The position numbers and the translations under genes were made by a program. DNA of 64,000 bases, from assembly GCF_000184745.1 (NCBI RefSeq), contig NC_014931.1, positions 3,224,001-3,288,000 on the forward strand, written 5' to 3'. Shown here piece by piece: positions 23,701 through 31,169 of this stretch. Under the pieces are notes generated by a model, which had not been told where the DNA came from, made no database searches, and was given only the letters and a program-made list of their open reading frames with translations. Each line of letters opens with the position of its first letter. Position 1 is the stretch's first letter. This stretch comes from Variovorax paradoxus EPS (GTDB taxonomy: Bacteria > Pseudomonadota > Gammaproteobacteria > Burkholderiales > Burkholderiaceae_C).

Positions 23701-25865
23701 CGGTTGCCGAGGCGCTCGTCGCTTCCGTGGCGGAGCTGAACCTCGCGTCGCCCGAAGCGCGCGATGCGCTGCACCGGCTCATCGAACTGCAGGCCTTCCG
23801 GCTCGCGCATTGGCGCGTGGCGGCGGACGAGATCAACTACCGGCGCTTCTTCGACATCAACGACCTCGCGGCGGTGCGGATGGAGCGCGACGAGGTGTTC
23901 GAGGCCACCCAGTCGTTCGCGCTGGACCTCGCGGCGTCGGGCATGGTGGACGGCTTGCGCATCGACCACCCAGACGGGCTCTACGACCCGGCGGACTACT
24001 TCCGCAAGCTCCAGGAAGGCTACGCCCGGCGCGCCGGACTGGTGCTGCCGACGCACGATGCAGAGGGCCGGCCCGCGCGGCCGCTGTACGTGGTCGCCGA
24101 AAAGATCGCGGGCGCGCACGAGGAAGTGCCTGAGAGCTGGCATGTGCACGGCACCACCGGCTACCGCTTCGCCAACGTGGCGAACGGCGTGCTGGTCGAC
24201 ACCGCCGCCGAGGCCGCCGTGCTGCATGCATGGCAGCGCTTCACCGGCGAGACGGAGGACTTCGCCGCGATGTCGCGCGCCGGCCGGCGCGAGGTGATGC
24301 GCAATGCGCTGTCATCGGAACTGAACGTGCTTTCGACCGAGCTGCTGCGCATCGCGCGGGCTGACCGCAGCACGCGCGACTACACGCTCAATGCGCTGAG
24401 GCGCGCGCTGGCCGAGGTCGGCGCGTGCATGCCGGTGTACCGGACCTACATCGTCGAGCACCCGTCGGCGCAGGACGAGCGCTTCATCGACGAGGCCGTG
24501 AACGAGGCCGCGCGTCAGAGCGGCGATGCCGACCGCAGCATCTTCGACTTCGTGCGCAGCGCGCTGCGTGGCGAAGCCGTCGCTTCGGCGCCGGCCGCGC
24601 TCGGCGAGCGGGTGCGGCGCTTCGCGGTGCGCTTCCAGCAGTTCAGCGCGCCGGTGGCGGCGAAGGGCGTGGAAGACACGGCGTTCTACCGCTACTTTCC
24701 GCTCAGTTCGCTCAACGAGGTGGGCGGAGAGCCCGACCAGTTCGGCATCGACGTGGCGACCTTCCATGCGCTCAGTGCCGACCGCGCGAAGCGCTGGCCG
24801 CACACCATGCTCGCGACTTCGACGCACGACAACAAGCGCTCCGAAGACGTGCGCAACCGCATCGACGTGCTCTCGGAGATGCCCGACGAATGGATGCAGG
24901 CGCTGAGCCGCTGGCACGGCCTGTGCCGCGGCGCGCGCAAGAAGCTGGAAACCGGCGAGGCGCCGTCGCGCGCCGACGAATACCTGCTGTACCAGACGCT
25001 GCTGGGCGCCTTGCCGCTGGGCGGGCTCGACGCGGCCACCGCGCCGGCCTTCGCCGACCGCATCTGGCAGTACATGCAGAAGGCCGCGCGCGAAGCCAAG
25101 CTGCGCACGCGCTGGTCGCATCCCGATGCCGACTACGAAGCCGCGCTCGAAGGCTTCGTGCGCGAGCTGCTGGCCGATGCGAAAGAGGGCGGCTGCCTCG
25201 CCGACATCCAGCGCCTCGCGGACCGGCTCGCCTGGTTCGGCGCATGGAACAGCCTCACGCTCACGCTGCTGAAGTACGGCTCGCCCGGCGTGCCCGATCT
25301 CTACCAGGGCAGCGAGCTCATCGAACTGAGCCTGGTCGATCCCGACAACCGGCGGCCGGTGGACTACGCGCTGCGGCAGCAGCAGCTCGATGGGCTGCAT
25401 GCGATGGCCGACCAGGACGGGCTCGCCGCGCGCATCGGCGACCTGGCTGCTGCGCCGCACGATGGGCGCGCGAAGCTCTGGTTCATCTGGCGATTGCTGT
25501 CGCTCAGGGGCCGGCATCCGCTGCTGTTTCGCGAAGGCGGCTACGAGCCGCTGGTGGTCGAAGGGCCGATGGCGCGGCATGTCGTGGCGTTCGCGCGCCA
25601 GCATGAGGGGCAGACGCTGGTGATTGTTGCGGGCCGGTTGTTCGTCGGGCTATCGGCGGACGCCGCAGCAGCGCCAACGCTGCCGCCGGCCGCGGCTTGG
25701 AACGGCACGACGGTGCGGCTGCCCGAAGGGCTCGGCACGGCGGCGCTTGGCAACCTGCTGACCGGTGAATCCATTCCGGTCGATGCAGGTGCGCGCACGG
25801 TGCGGCTGGCCGACGCCTTCCGCCACATGCCGTGGGCGGCGCTGGTGATCGAAAGCGGTCCCTGA
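20724..25865 (+). CDS. 4-alpha-glucanotransferase / maltooligosyltrehalose synthase fusion
   Basis: A 1713-residue single polypeptide. Residues about 1-740 are MalQ-like: D495 (L-R-I-D-H-V-M-G) and E543 (G-E-D-L-G-T-V) with S-T-H-D-L-A-T as the third motif. Residues about 752-1713 are TreY-like: D1081 (L-R-I-D-H-P-D-G-L), E1126 (V-A-E-K-I) and S-T-H-D-N-K-R. MalQ disproportionates maltodextrins, and TreY isomerises the reducing end to a trehalosyl bond, which TreZ then cuts. No stop or frameshift interrupts the junction, so it is a true fusion in this sequence. The stop abuts the convergent oxidase stop, both within TGATCA. Confidence 0.93.
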   Translation: MVDEANHGPVGGDLGRLCEHFGIATGYFDAFGVRCEVSARSLVALLGEFGVKLDNAGDAGRALDVARRARWAEALPPVQVVQAGNPAWSVTLRVPASMGRLRWRIGDEHGREVEGEVDADTLHENGRSEIDGTLLCERVLHVPLALEAGYHRLRIEGLRGETLLLATPGHCYRPPAVREGGRVWGTAVQLYSLRSPRNWGIGDFGDLEDLAVRMSAQGADVIGLNPLHALFASTPSNASPYSPSSRQQLNVLYIDVEAVDGFADCAPARDRVHSPDFQARLAALRAAPLVDYAGVAQAKFEVLALLFGDFCARHLPAEGAPSEEGRAFLAFVAERGEALRQHALFETLQAHFLETEGGAWDWHDWPAAWRDADSAEVTAFAVAHAQRVQFHQYLQWLATRQLARVAARCEALGMGVGLYVDLAVSVDRAGSDTWGAQRVFADGASVGAPPDEFNPAGQGWGLPPLRPDRLREDGYRFFIETLRAGMRGAGALRIDHVMGLMRLFWIPQGRSAREGAYVYYPLAEMLAIVAIESHRHRCMVVGEDLGTVEDAVREALARADVLSYRLLYFEKRHDGGFKPPEAYPAAALVAISTHDLATFAGWWTAADLRERLALDLFPDPAIFDKQLMDRARERIELTQALQHAGLLSREEAAEAAGLAMPSPRLVEAAHAFLAATPSALLMVQLEDVAGVVAQANMPGTVDQHPNWRRKLPEPVAVLANGDGMRGLGEALRAARPRRIDAGEGESPGLQTRVPRATYRLQFHKDFGFDDAIRVLPYLAKLGVSHVYCSPIQRARPGSMHGYDVVAHAEVNPELGGEEGFARFVAALKANGLGQLLDMVPNHMGVFGADNAWWMDVLENGPASLFAQHFDIDWHPLNVELTGKVLLPVLGVHYGEALDNGELVLRFEDATGSFAVTYYDHRFPLAPESYPVVLERALSRLGDAAAAARLASLSTAFGHLPPRDTSDPKAQAERVRDKELLKARLARLAERHPAVAEALVASVAELNLASPEARDALHRLIELQAFRLAHWRVAADEINYRRFFDINDLAAVRMERDEVFEATQSFALDLAASGMVDGLRIDHPDGLYDPADYFRKLQEGYARRAGLVLPTHDAEGRPARPLYVVAEKIAGAHEEVPESWHVHGTTGYRFANVANGVLVDTAAEAAVLHAWQRFTGETEDFAAMSRAGRREVMRNALSSELNVLSTELLRIARADRSTRDYTLNALRRALAEVGACMPVYRTYIVEHPSAQDERFIDEAVNEAARQSGDADRSIFDFVRSALRGEAVASAPAALGERVRRFAVRFQQFSAPVAAKGVEDTAFYRYFPLSSLNEVGGEPDQFGIDVATFHALSADRAKRWPHTMLATSTHDNKRSEDVRNRIDVLSEMPDEWMQALSRWHGLCRGARKKLETGEAPSRADEYLLYQTLLGALPLGGLDAATAPAFADRIWQYMQKAAREAKLRTRWSHPDADYEAALEGFVRELLADAKEGGCLADIQRLADRLAWFGAWNSLTLTLLKYGSPGVPDLYQGSELIELSLVDPDNRRPVDYALRQQQLDGLHAMADQDGLAARIGDLAAAPHDGRAKLWFIWRLLSLRGRHPLLFREGGYEPLVVEGPMARHVVAFARQHEGQTLVIVAGRLFVGLSADAAAAPTLPPAAAWNGTTVRLPEGLGTAALGNLLTGESIPVDAGARTVRLADAFRHMPWAALVIESGP

Positions 25866-28379
25866 TCAGCCCAGCACGCGCGGCACCAATTGCACGGTGA
25901 GCACGCCCAGCACGCCCTGCGCGGTGACGCAGTGCCACATCAGCGCCGTGTTGTCGAGCGTCGCACGGGCGGCGGGCTGCAGCCTGCCGGTCCATGAGCG
26001 CACGAGCACATAGCCGCCCATGAGCAGCAGAACCGCGACATGGAAGGCCTGGTAGCCGAGCAGCATGCCGACGCTCGCGCTCCAGGCCTCGTCGCGCGGA
26101 TCGAGGCCGGCGCGCCAGTGGCCCGTGAGGTCGAAGCCGAATGCACAGGCGGCAGAGAGCATCGCAAGACCCGCGAGCCATCGCACGGTGCGCTGCGCGG
26201 TCGGCTGCAGTGGCCTTCGAACGGCCGCCGCCATGGCGGCCGAGCCCAGCAGCAGCAACACGCCGGAGGCCAACGGCCATTGCAGCGGCGGTAATGCAGC
26301 ACCCGGCGGTGGGCACACCTCGGCGGCCATCGACAGGTGGATGTGCGTGAACAGGAACGACACGAAGATCGTCATGTCCACCGCGATCAGCACGATCACC
26401 GCCCACCACGAATGCGAAGCCGTGCCCGCGGCGTTCACCGGCAGGCGCACGCCGTGGCCCACGTCGGCGGTGGGGGTGGGCGGCGGCTGGTCGGACGCCC
26501 ACAGCCACCAGAGGATGGCGACGATCGCGAGCAGCCCGAACGCGAATGCGAGCACCGCCTGCGAGACGGTCAGCAGCAGGAAGAATCCGGCCGTGCCCAC
26601 GGCCGCGACGAACGGCGGCCAGCCATCGGTCGGCAGCCGCAGCAAGTGCAGCGGCCGTGCATCGCGCATGCTGGTGACCAGCGTTTCGCGCCCGCCGAAG
26701 ACGGTGCCGGGCAGCCAGTGCCGTCCGGCCTCGACCTCTTCGGGCAGCGCCGGCTGGCGCCACAGCGGATAGAGCGAATCGACTTCGGGAATGCTGCGCA
26801 CGCCGTAGTCGCGCGGCGGCAGCCATTCGAGCGTGCCCGCGCCCCAGGGATTGCCATGGTCCTTTTCGGGCCGGCGCAGCGTGCGCGCCGCGTCGATGAA
26901 GAACAGCAGCACGCCCGCCGCGAGCACGAAGGCGCCCACGGTCGACGCCATGTTGAGCCCGTTCCAGCCCAGGTCGCCCGGGTAGGTGTAGACGCGGCGC
27001 GGCATGCCCATGAGCCCCGCAATGTGCATCGGGAAGAACGCGAGGTTGAAGCCGCCGAACATCAGCCCGAACACCCAGCGGCCCCAGCGCTCCGAGAGGC
27101 GATGTCCGTTGAACACCGGCGCCCAGTAGTAGAAGCCCGCGAACACCGGAAACACCATGCCGCCGATCAGCACGTAGTGCAGGTGCGCGACGATGAAGTA
27201 GCTGTCGTGCGCCTGCCAGTCGAAGGGCAGCACCGCCACCATCACGCCGGTGAGCCCGCCCAGCACGAAGATGAAGTGAAAGCCCAGCAAGAAGAGGGTG
27301 GGCGCATCGAGCGTGACGCGCCCGCGCCAGAAGGTGGCGATCCAGGCGAACACCTGCAGCCCGCTCGGAATGGCCACCATGAAGCTCGCGGCCGACACCA
27401 CCAGCATCGAGAGGTTGCCAAGACCGGTGGTGAACATGTGGTGCGCCCAAAGCAGGAAGCTCACCACGCCCACGCCGATGAGCGCCATCACCACCGCGCG
27501 GTGACCCACCAGCGGCGTGCGCGCGAGCGTGGCCACCATCACCGAGACCATGCCGGCCGCGGGCAGGAAGATGATGTAGACCTCCGGATGCCCGAAGAAC
27601 CAGAACAGGTGCTGCCACAGCACCGGGTCGCCACCACGCGCGGCGATGAAGAAGGGCCAGTCGAAGGCGCGTTCGAGTTCCAGCAGCATGGTGGCCGCGA
27701 TGACCGCGGGGAACGCGAACACGATCATCAGCGCGCTCACCAGCATCGCCCATGCGAACACCGGCATGCGCATGAGCGTCATGCCCGGCGCGCGCGTGAA
27801 GAGGATGCCGATGATCAGCTCGATGGCGCCCGCGATGGCCGAGATCTCGATGAAGCCGATGCCCAGCAGCCACCAGTCGGCGCCGCGTCCCGGCGAGAAC
27901 TCCTTGCTGGTGAGCGGCGGGTACATGAACCAGCCGCCGTCGGGCGATTCGCCGAAGAAGATCGTGCAGAAGAAGGCCAGCCCACCGATTGCATAGGCCC
28001 AGAACGCGTAGGCCGAGAGCCGCGGAAACGGCAGGTCGCGCGCGCCGAGCATGCCCGGCAGCAGGTACACCGCAATCGCCTCCACGATCGGCACTGCGAA
28101 GAGAAACATCATCACGGTGCCGTGCATCGTGAAGAGTTGGTTGTAGGTCTGCGCGCCCACGAGGTCGTTGCCCGGCACAGCGAGCTGCGTGCGCATCACC
28201 AGCGCGAGGATGCCCGCCAGCACGAAGAAGACCATCGCGGTCACGATGTAGAAAACGCCGATGTGCGTGTTGTTGACCGCCGAGAGCAGGCGCCACCCGC
28301 GCGGCGCGCGCCACGCGCGTTCGAGCGCCTCGCGTTCGCCTTCGGGACGTTCGTGGCGTTGTTCGGCGGGCTGCGTCAT
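25866..28379 (-). CDS. ctaD: Cytochrome c oxidase fused subunits I and III (caa3 type)
   Basis: An 837-residue membrane protein. The subunit I part (about 1-640) has the haem-copper ligands: H86, CuB H264 with cross-linked-type Y268 (H-P-E-V-Y), H313/H314, H399 (haem a3) and H401 (haem a). After a linker, residues about 655-837 form a subunit III-like four-to-five-helix domain with H-S-W-W and a conserved-type H-I-H-L segment. It is the terminal proton-pumping oxidase of the inner membrane. Its ATG overlaps the coxB stop (ATGA). Fused I+III is known in caa3-type oxidases. Confidence 0.93.
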   Translation of the reverse strand: MTQPAEQRHERPEGEREALERAWRAPRGWRLLSAVNNTHIGVFYIVTAMVFFVLAGILALVMRTQLAVPGNDLVGAQTYNQLFTMHGTVMMFLFAVPIVEAIAVYLLPGMLGARDLPFPRLSAYAFWAYAIGGLAFFCTIFFGESPDGGWFMYPPLTSKEFSPGRGADWWLLGIGFIEISAIAGAIELIIGILFTRAPGMTLMRMPVFAWAMLVSALMIVFAFPAVIAATMLLELERAFDWPFFIAARGGDPVLWQHLFWFFGHPEVYIIFLPAAGMVSVMVATLARTPLVGHRAVVMALIGVGVVSFLLWAHHMFTTGLGNLSMLVVSAASFMVAIPSGLQVFAWIATFWRGRVTLDAPTLFLLGFHFIFVLGGLTGVMVAVLPFDWQAHDSYFIVAHLHYVLIGGMVFPVFAGFYYWAPVFNGHRLSERWGRWVFGLMFGGFNLAFFPMHIAGLMGMPRRVYTYPGDLGWNGLNMASTVGAFVLAAGVLLFFIDAARTLRRPEKDHGNPWGAGTLEWLPPRDYGVRSIPEVDSLYPLWRQPALPEEVEAGRHWLPGTVFGGRETLVTSMRDARPLHLLRLPTDGWPPFVAAVGTAGFFLLLTVSQAVLAFAFGLLAIVAILWWLWASDQPPPTPTADVGHGVRLPVNAAGTASHSWWAVIVLIAVDMTIFVSFLFTHIHLSMAAEVCPPPGAALPPLQWPLASGVLLLLGSAAMAAAVRRPLQPTAQRTVRWLAGLAMLSAACAFGFDLTGHWRAGLDPRDEAWSASVGMLLGYQAFHVAVLLLMGGYVLVRSWTGRLQPAARATLDNTALMWHCVTAQGVLGVLTVQLVPRVLG

Positions 28380-29347
28380 TTCAGTTGCCCGAGGAAAGCC
28401 GCGATGGATTGCAGCGTGGCCGCGTCGATGCGCTCGCTCGACGAAGGCATGCGCGCGCCGGGCTTGAGCTGCTGTGTGTGGGCGACCCACGCGGCGAGGT
28501 TCTCGGCATCGTTGGGCACCGTGCCCGCGCCGAGATACAGCCGGCTGCCGACGTGCGTGAGGTCGGGGCCGAGGCGGCTTTCCTCGCTCACGCCGCGCAC
28601 CGTGTGGCAGGCATTGCAGCGGTTCGCGAGGAAGGCTTCGTGGCCGCGTTCGATATCGGAAGAGGAAGAGGAAGAGGAAGAGGAAGAAGAGGAGGAGGGC
28701 GGCGCGGCTGGCTTCGCCTGTGCCGCGAGCCAAGCATCGAACTCGGCGGGCGTTTGCGCCACCACATGCAGCGCCATGCGCGCATGCTGCTCGCCGCAGT
28801 ATTCGGCGCACTGCCCGCGGTACGTGCCGGGGCGGTCGGCCTGCAGCAGCAGGTGCTGCACGCGGCCGGGCAGCATGTCCATCTTGCCGCCGAGCGCCGG
28901 CACCCAGAAGCTGTGGATCACGTCGGCGCTGCCGAGGCCGAAGTACACCGGCCGGCCGACGGGAATGCGGATCTCGTTGGCGGTCGCGATCTCCGCGCCG
29001 GTCGCGGGGTCGCGGTAGCGCACCTCCCACCACCACATGTGCGCGGTGATGCCGACGATGAGCGCGTCCTTCGGCGGCACGGCCCGCCAGGTCGGCCGGT
29101 GCCATTCGCTGTACGCGAAGAGCGCGACCAGCACGACGCTGGGAAACACCACGCCGCCGCCGATGACCCAGAGCCGTGCATGCAGCGTGCCGTCGTGCCG
29201 GCGCGCCGCGAGCACCAGCAGCGCCATGACGCCAAGGAAGATCACCGCCGCGCCGCACACGAGCAGGCCGGTGACGCCGAGCAGCGTGTCGGCCACCGGC
29301 CCCGCGGCCTGCAATGCCGATTGCGATGGCGACGGTGCGGTGCTCAT
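28376..29347 (-). CDS. coxB: Cytochrome c oxidase subunit II with C-terminal cytochrome c domain
   Basis: A 323-residue protein with two transmembrane helices (about 21-48 and 60-80), a CuA cupredoxin domain with H145, C180, C184, H188 and M191, a 13-serine linker (218-230) and a haem c domain with C244-x2-C247-H248. The covalent cytochrome defines a caa3-type enzyme. Its ATG overlaps the TGA of the upstream cytochrome gene and its own TGA overlaps the ctaD ATG, so three genes are translationally chained. The serine linker is coded by a hexanucleotide microsatellite. Confidence 0.94.
   Translation of the reverse strand: MSTAPSPSQSALQAAGPVADTLLGVTGLLVCGAAVIFLGVMALLVLAARRHDGTLHARLWVIGGGVVFPSVVLVALFAYSEWHRPTWRAVPPKDALIVGITAHMWWWEVRYRDPATGAEIATANEIRIPVGRPVYFGLGSADVIHSFWVPALGGKMDMLPGRVQHLLLQADRPGTYRGQCAEYCGEQHARMALHVVAQTPAEFDAWLAAQAKPAAPPSSSSSSSSSSSSSDIERGHEAFLANRCNACHTVRGVSEESRLGPDLTHVGSRLYLGAGTVPNDAENLAAWVAHTQQLKPGARMPSSSERIDAATLQSIAAFLGQLK
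28658..28696 (-). repeat. Hexanucleotide microsatellite encoding polyserine linker
   Basis: Alternating GGA/AGA triplets on the plus strand (TCC/TCT on the coding strand) run for 39 bases and encode 13 serines between the cupredoxin and haem c domains of CoxB. Changes of one six-base unit would add or remove two serines without a frameshift. Confidence 0.9.
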
Positions 29348-29733
29348 TCGAGCGCGAGCAGGTAGGCCGCCATGTCGCGCGCATCCTGCGGCGACACGCC
29401 CATGGCGGGCATCGCGGTGCCGGGTACCAGAGCGGCCGGCGCGACGATCCATTGCGCAAGCGTGTCGGGCCGGTTCGGCAGGTGGCCCGCGATGTAGCTG
29501 CGCCGACCGTAGGCGCTGAGCGGCGGGCCGACCGCGCCCTGTGCAATGGGCACGCCGGGAATCGCATGGCAGCTGCCGCACTGGTACTGCGCGAGCAGGC
29601 GCTGGCCCGCCACGCGCTGCGCGGAGGGCGCGCCGCCGTAGGGCAGGTCGCGTTCGCCGAGTTCGCAGCCGCTGGCCAGGGCTGCTAGCAACAGGGCGGC
29701 GAGTGCGGCAAAGGTGGCGGAGGGCGCGGCCAT
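29344..29733 (-). CDS. Lipoprotein-like monohaem cytochrome c
   Basis: A 129-residue c-type cytochrome with an N-terminal hydrophobic signal ending in A-S-G-C23, consistent with a lipoprotein processing site, and one haem motif C52-x2-C55-H56. M-P-A-M-G near the C-terminus supplies a likely axial methionine. It probably passes electrons to the caa3 oxidase encoded immediately downstream, with which it overlaps by ATGA. The start at 29733 lacks a good ribosome site, so its exact N-terminus is uncertain. It diverges from the diheme cytochrome gene, with about 75 bases between. Confidence 0.8.
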   Translation of the reverse strand: MAAPSATFAALAALLLAALASGCELGERDLPYGGAPSAQRVAGQRLLAQYQCGSCHAIPGVPIAQGAVGPPLSAYGRRSYIAGHLPNRPDTLAQWIVAPAALVPGTAMPAMGVSPQDARDMAAYLLALE

Positions 29734-29808
29734 CCGCGGATTCTGCGAGCGCGAACGGGGCTTCCGCCGACACGGCATGCCCTGGTGCGCGTCGGACAAT
29801 GCCGCCAA

Positions 29809-30675
29809 ATGGGGACGCCCAAGACCATCCTCCTCACCGTCGCAACGCTCGGCCTGGCCGCGGCGGCCGGTGCGGCATGGATGGTGTGGGGCGGCGTCTA
29901 CAACGTGGCCGCCACCGAGCAGCACACGCAGCCTGTCTACTCGCTGCTCGAGACGGCGATGCGGCAGTCGGTGCGCCTGCGGGCGCGCGGCATCGAGCCG
30001 CCGGACCTTGCCGACGCACAACGGGTGGCGCGCGGCGCGGGTTGCTTTCGCGACAAGTGCGTTCAGTGCCACGGTGCGCCGGGCGTGGCGCAGGGCGACA
30101 TCGGCAAGAGCATGCAGCCGCTGCCGGGCCCGCTGGTCGATGCGCGGCAGCGCTGGAATGCGCGCGAGCTCTACTGGGTGACGAAGCACGGCATCAAGAT
30201 GAGCGGCATGCCGGCATGGGAGTACCGGCTGTCCGATGAAGACCTGTGGGCCGTGGTCGCATTTCTGCAGCGGCTGCCCGACATGACGCCGCAGCAGTAC
30301 GCAGAGGCGAGCGCGCCGATGCTGCCCGCCGGCCAGGGCGCGCCGGCCGCACCTTCATGCGGACCCGGCGTGCGCGCGGCTTCCGCGGAAAAGGGCGACG
30401 AGGTGCGGCGCGGCCAACGCGCGCTCTACCAGTACGCATGCAATGCGTGCCACACGATTCCCGGCATCACAAGTTCGTTTCCCAACGTCGGCCCGCCGCT
30501 GGACGGCATGGCGAAGCGCTCGCTGATCGGCGGCAAGCTCGCGAACACGCCCGACAACATGGTGCGATGGCTGCGCCACACGCGCGAGGTCGATCCGCTC
30601 ACCGCGATGCCCGAGATGGGCGTGACCGAGCAGGACGCGCGGGACATCGCGGCCTACCTGGCCACGCTGGATTGA
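29809..30675 (+). CDS. Membrane-anchored diheme cytochrome c
   Basis: A 288-residue cytochrome with an N-terminal hydrophobic anchor or signal (about 8-30) and two haem c motifs, C84-x2-C87-H88 and C211-x2-C214-H215. The second domain closely resembles the lipoprotein cytochrome encoded divergently (both have C-H-x-I-P-G and M-P-x-M-G-V), suggesting duplication. The ATG at 29809 is preferred because it puts the hydrophobic segment at the N-terminus; a GTG at 29785 is also in frame. It probably belongs to the same respiratory chain as the caa3 oxidase. Confidence 0.82.
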   Translation: MGTPKTILLTVATLGLAAAAGAAWMVWGGVYNVAATEQHTQPVYSLLETAMRQSVRLRARGIEPPDLADAQRVARGAGCFRDKCVQCHGAPGVAQGDIGKSMQPLPGPLVDARQRWNARELYWVTKHGIKMSGMPAWEYRLSDEDLWAVVAFLQRLPDMTPQQYAEASAPMLPAGQGAPAAPSCGPGVRAASAEKGDEVRRGQRALYQYACNACHTIPGITSSFPNVGPPLDGMAKRSLIGGKLANTPDNMVRWLRHTREVDPLTAMPEMGVTEQDARDIAAYLATLD

Positions 30676-30776
30676 CTGCATTCGGCAGCGCTCGGCACCA
30701 CCTTCCCGTTGCGCCAACACGCTGACGCGCTGTCTGCCTACACCCGCGCGCGGGCGGAAGAGCGACTGTCCAGCGC

Positions 30777-31160
30777 ATGACGCTGGCCGTGTTCATCGTG
30801 GAAGACGAACCGACGATCCAGGACAGCCTGAAGGTCGTGCTGGAGGGCTATCTGCGGGCGGAGATCGTCGGCACCGCGCCCTCGGAAGCGGACGCCGTGG
30901 CGTGGCTGAAGGCGAACCGCGATGGCTGGCATCTGCTGGTGGTGGACCTGCTTCTGAAGCAGGGCAGTGGCCTCGGCGTGCTCGGGGCGCTGGCCGCCCT
31001 CGGGCCCAAATGCGGACTGGTGGTGGCGCTGACGAATGCGGCATCGGCGGACAACCGCGCGCAATGCCTCACCTTGGGCGCCGACGCGGTCTTCGACAAG
31101 GCCGCGGAGATCAACGAGTTCCTGGCGTTCTGTGCGGACGGGCTCGGCGAGAAAGCCTGA
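30777..31160 (+). CDS. Single-domain response regulator (receiver only)
   Basis: A 127-residue receiver domain with the acidic cluster E9-D10-E11, phospho-acceptor D57 in L-L-V-V-D-L and a lysine in F-D-K near residue 107, and no output domain. GGAAGAG lies upstream of the ATG. It is convergent with a hybrid histidine kinase ending nine bases away and could act as its phosphate partner or sink; pairing is inferred from position only. Confidence 0.85.
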   Translation: MTLAVFIVEDEPTIQDSLKVVLEGYLRAEIVGTAPSEADAVAWLKANRDGWHLLVVDLLLKQGSGLGVLGALAALGPKCGLVVALTNAASADNRAQCLTLGADAVFDKAAEINEFLAFCADGLGEKA

Positions 31161-31169
31161 GCCACTTTT

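Noticed and set aside
25863..25868. TGATCA shared by the two convergent stop codons as a functional site
   Set aside because: This is the simple result of two abutting TGA stops on opposite strands.
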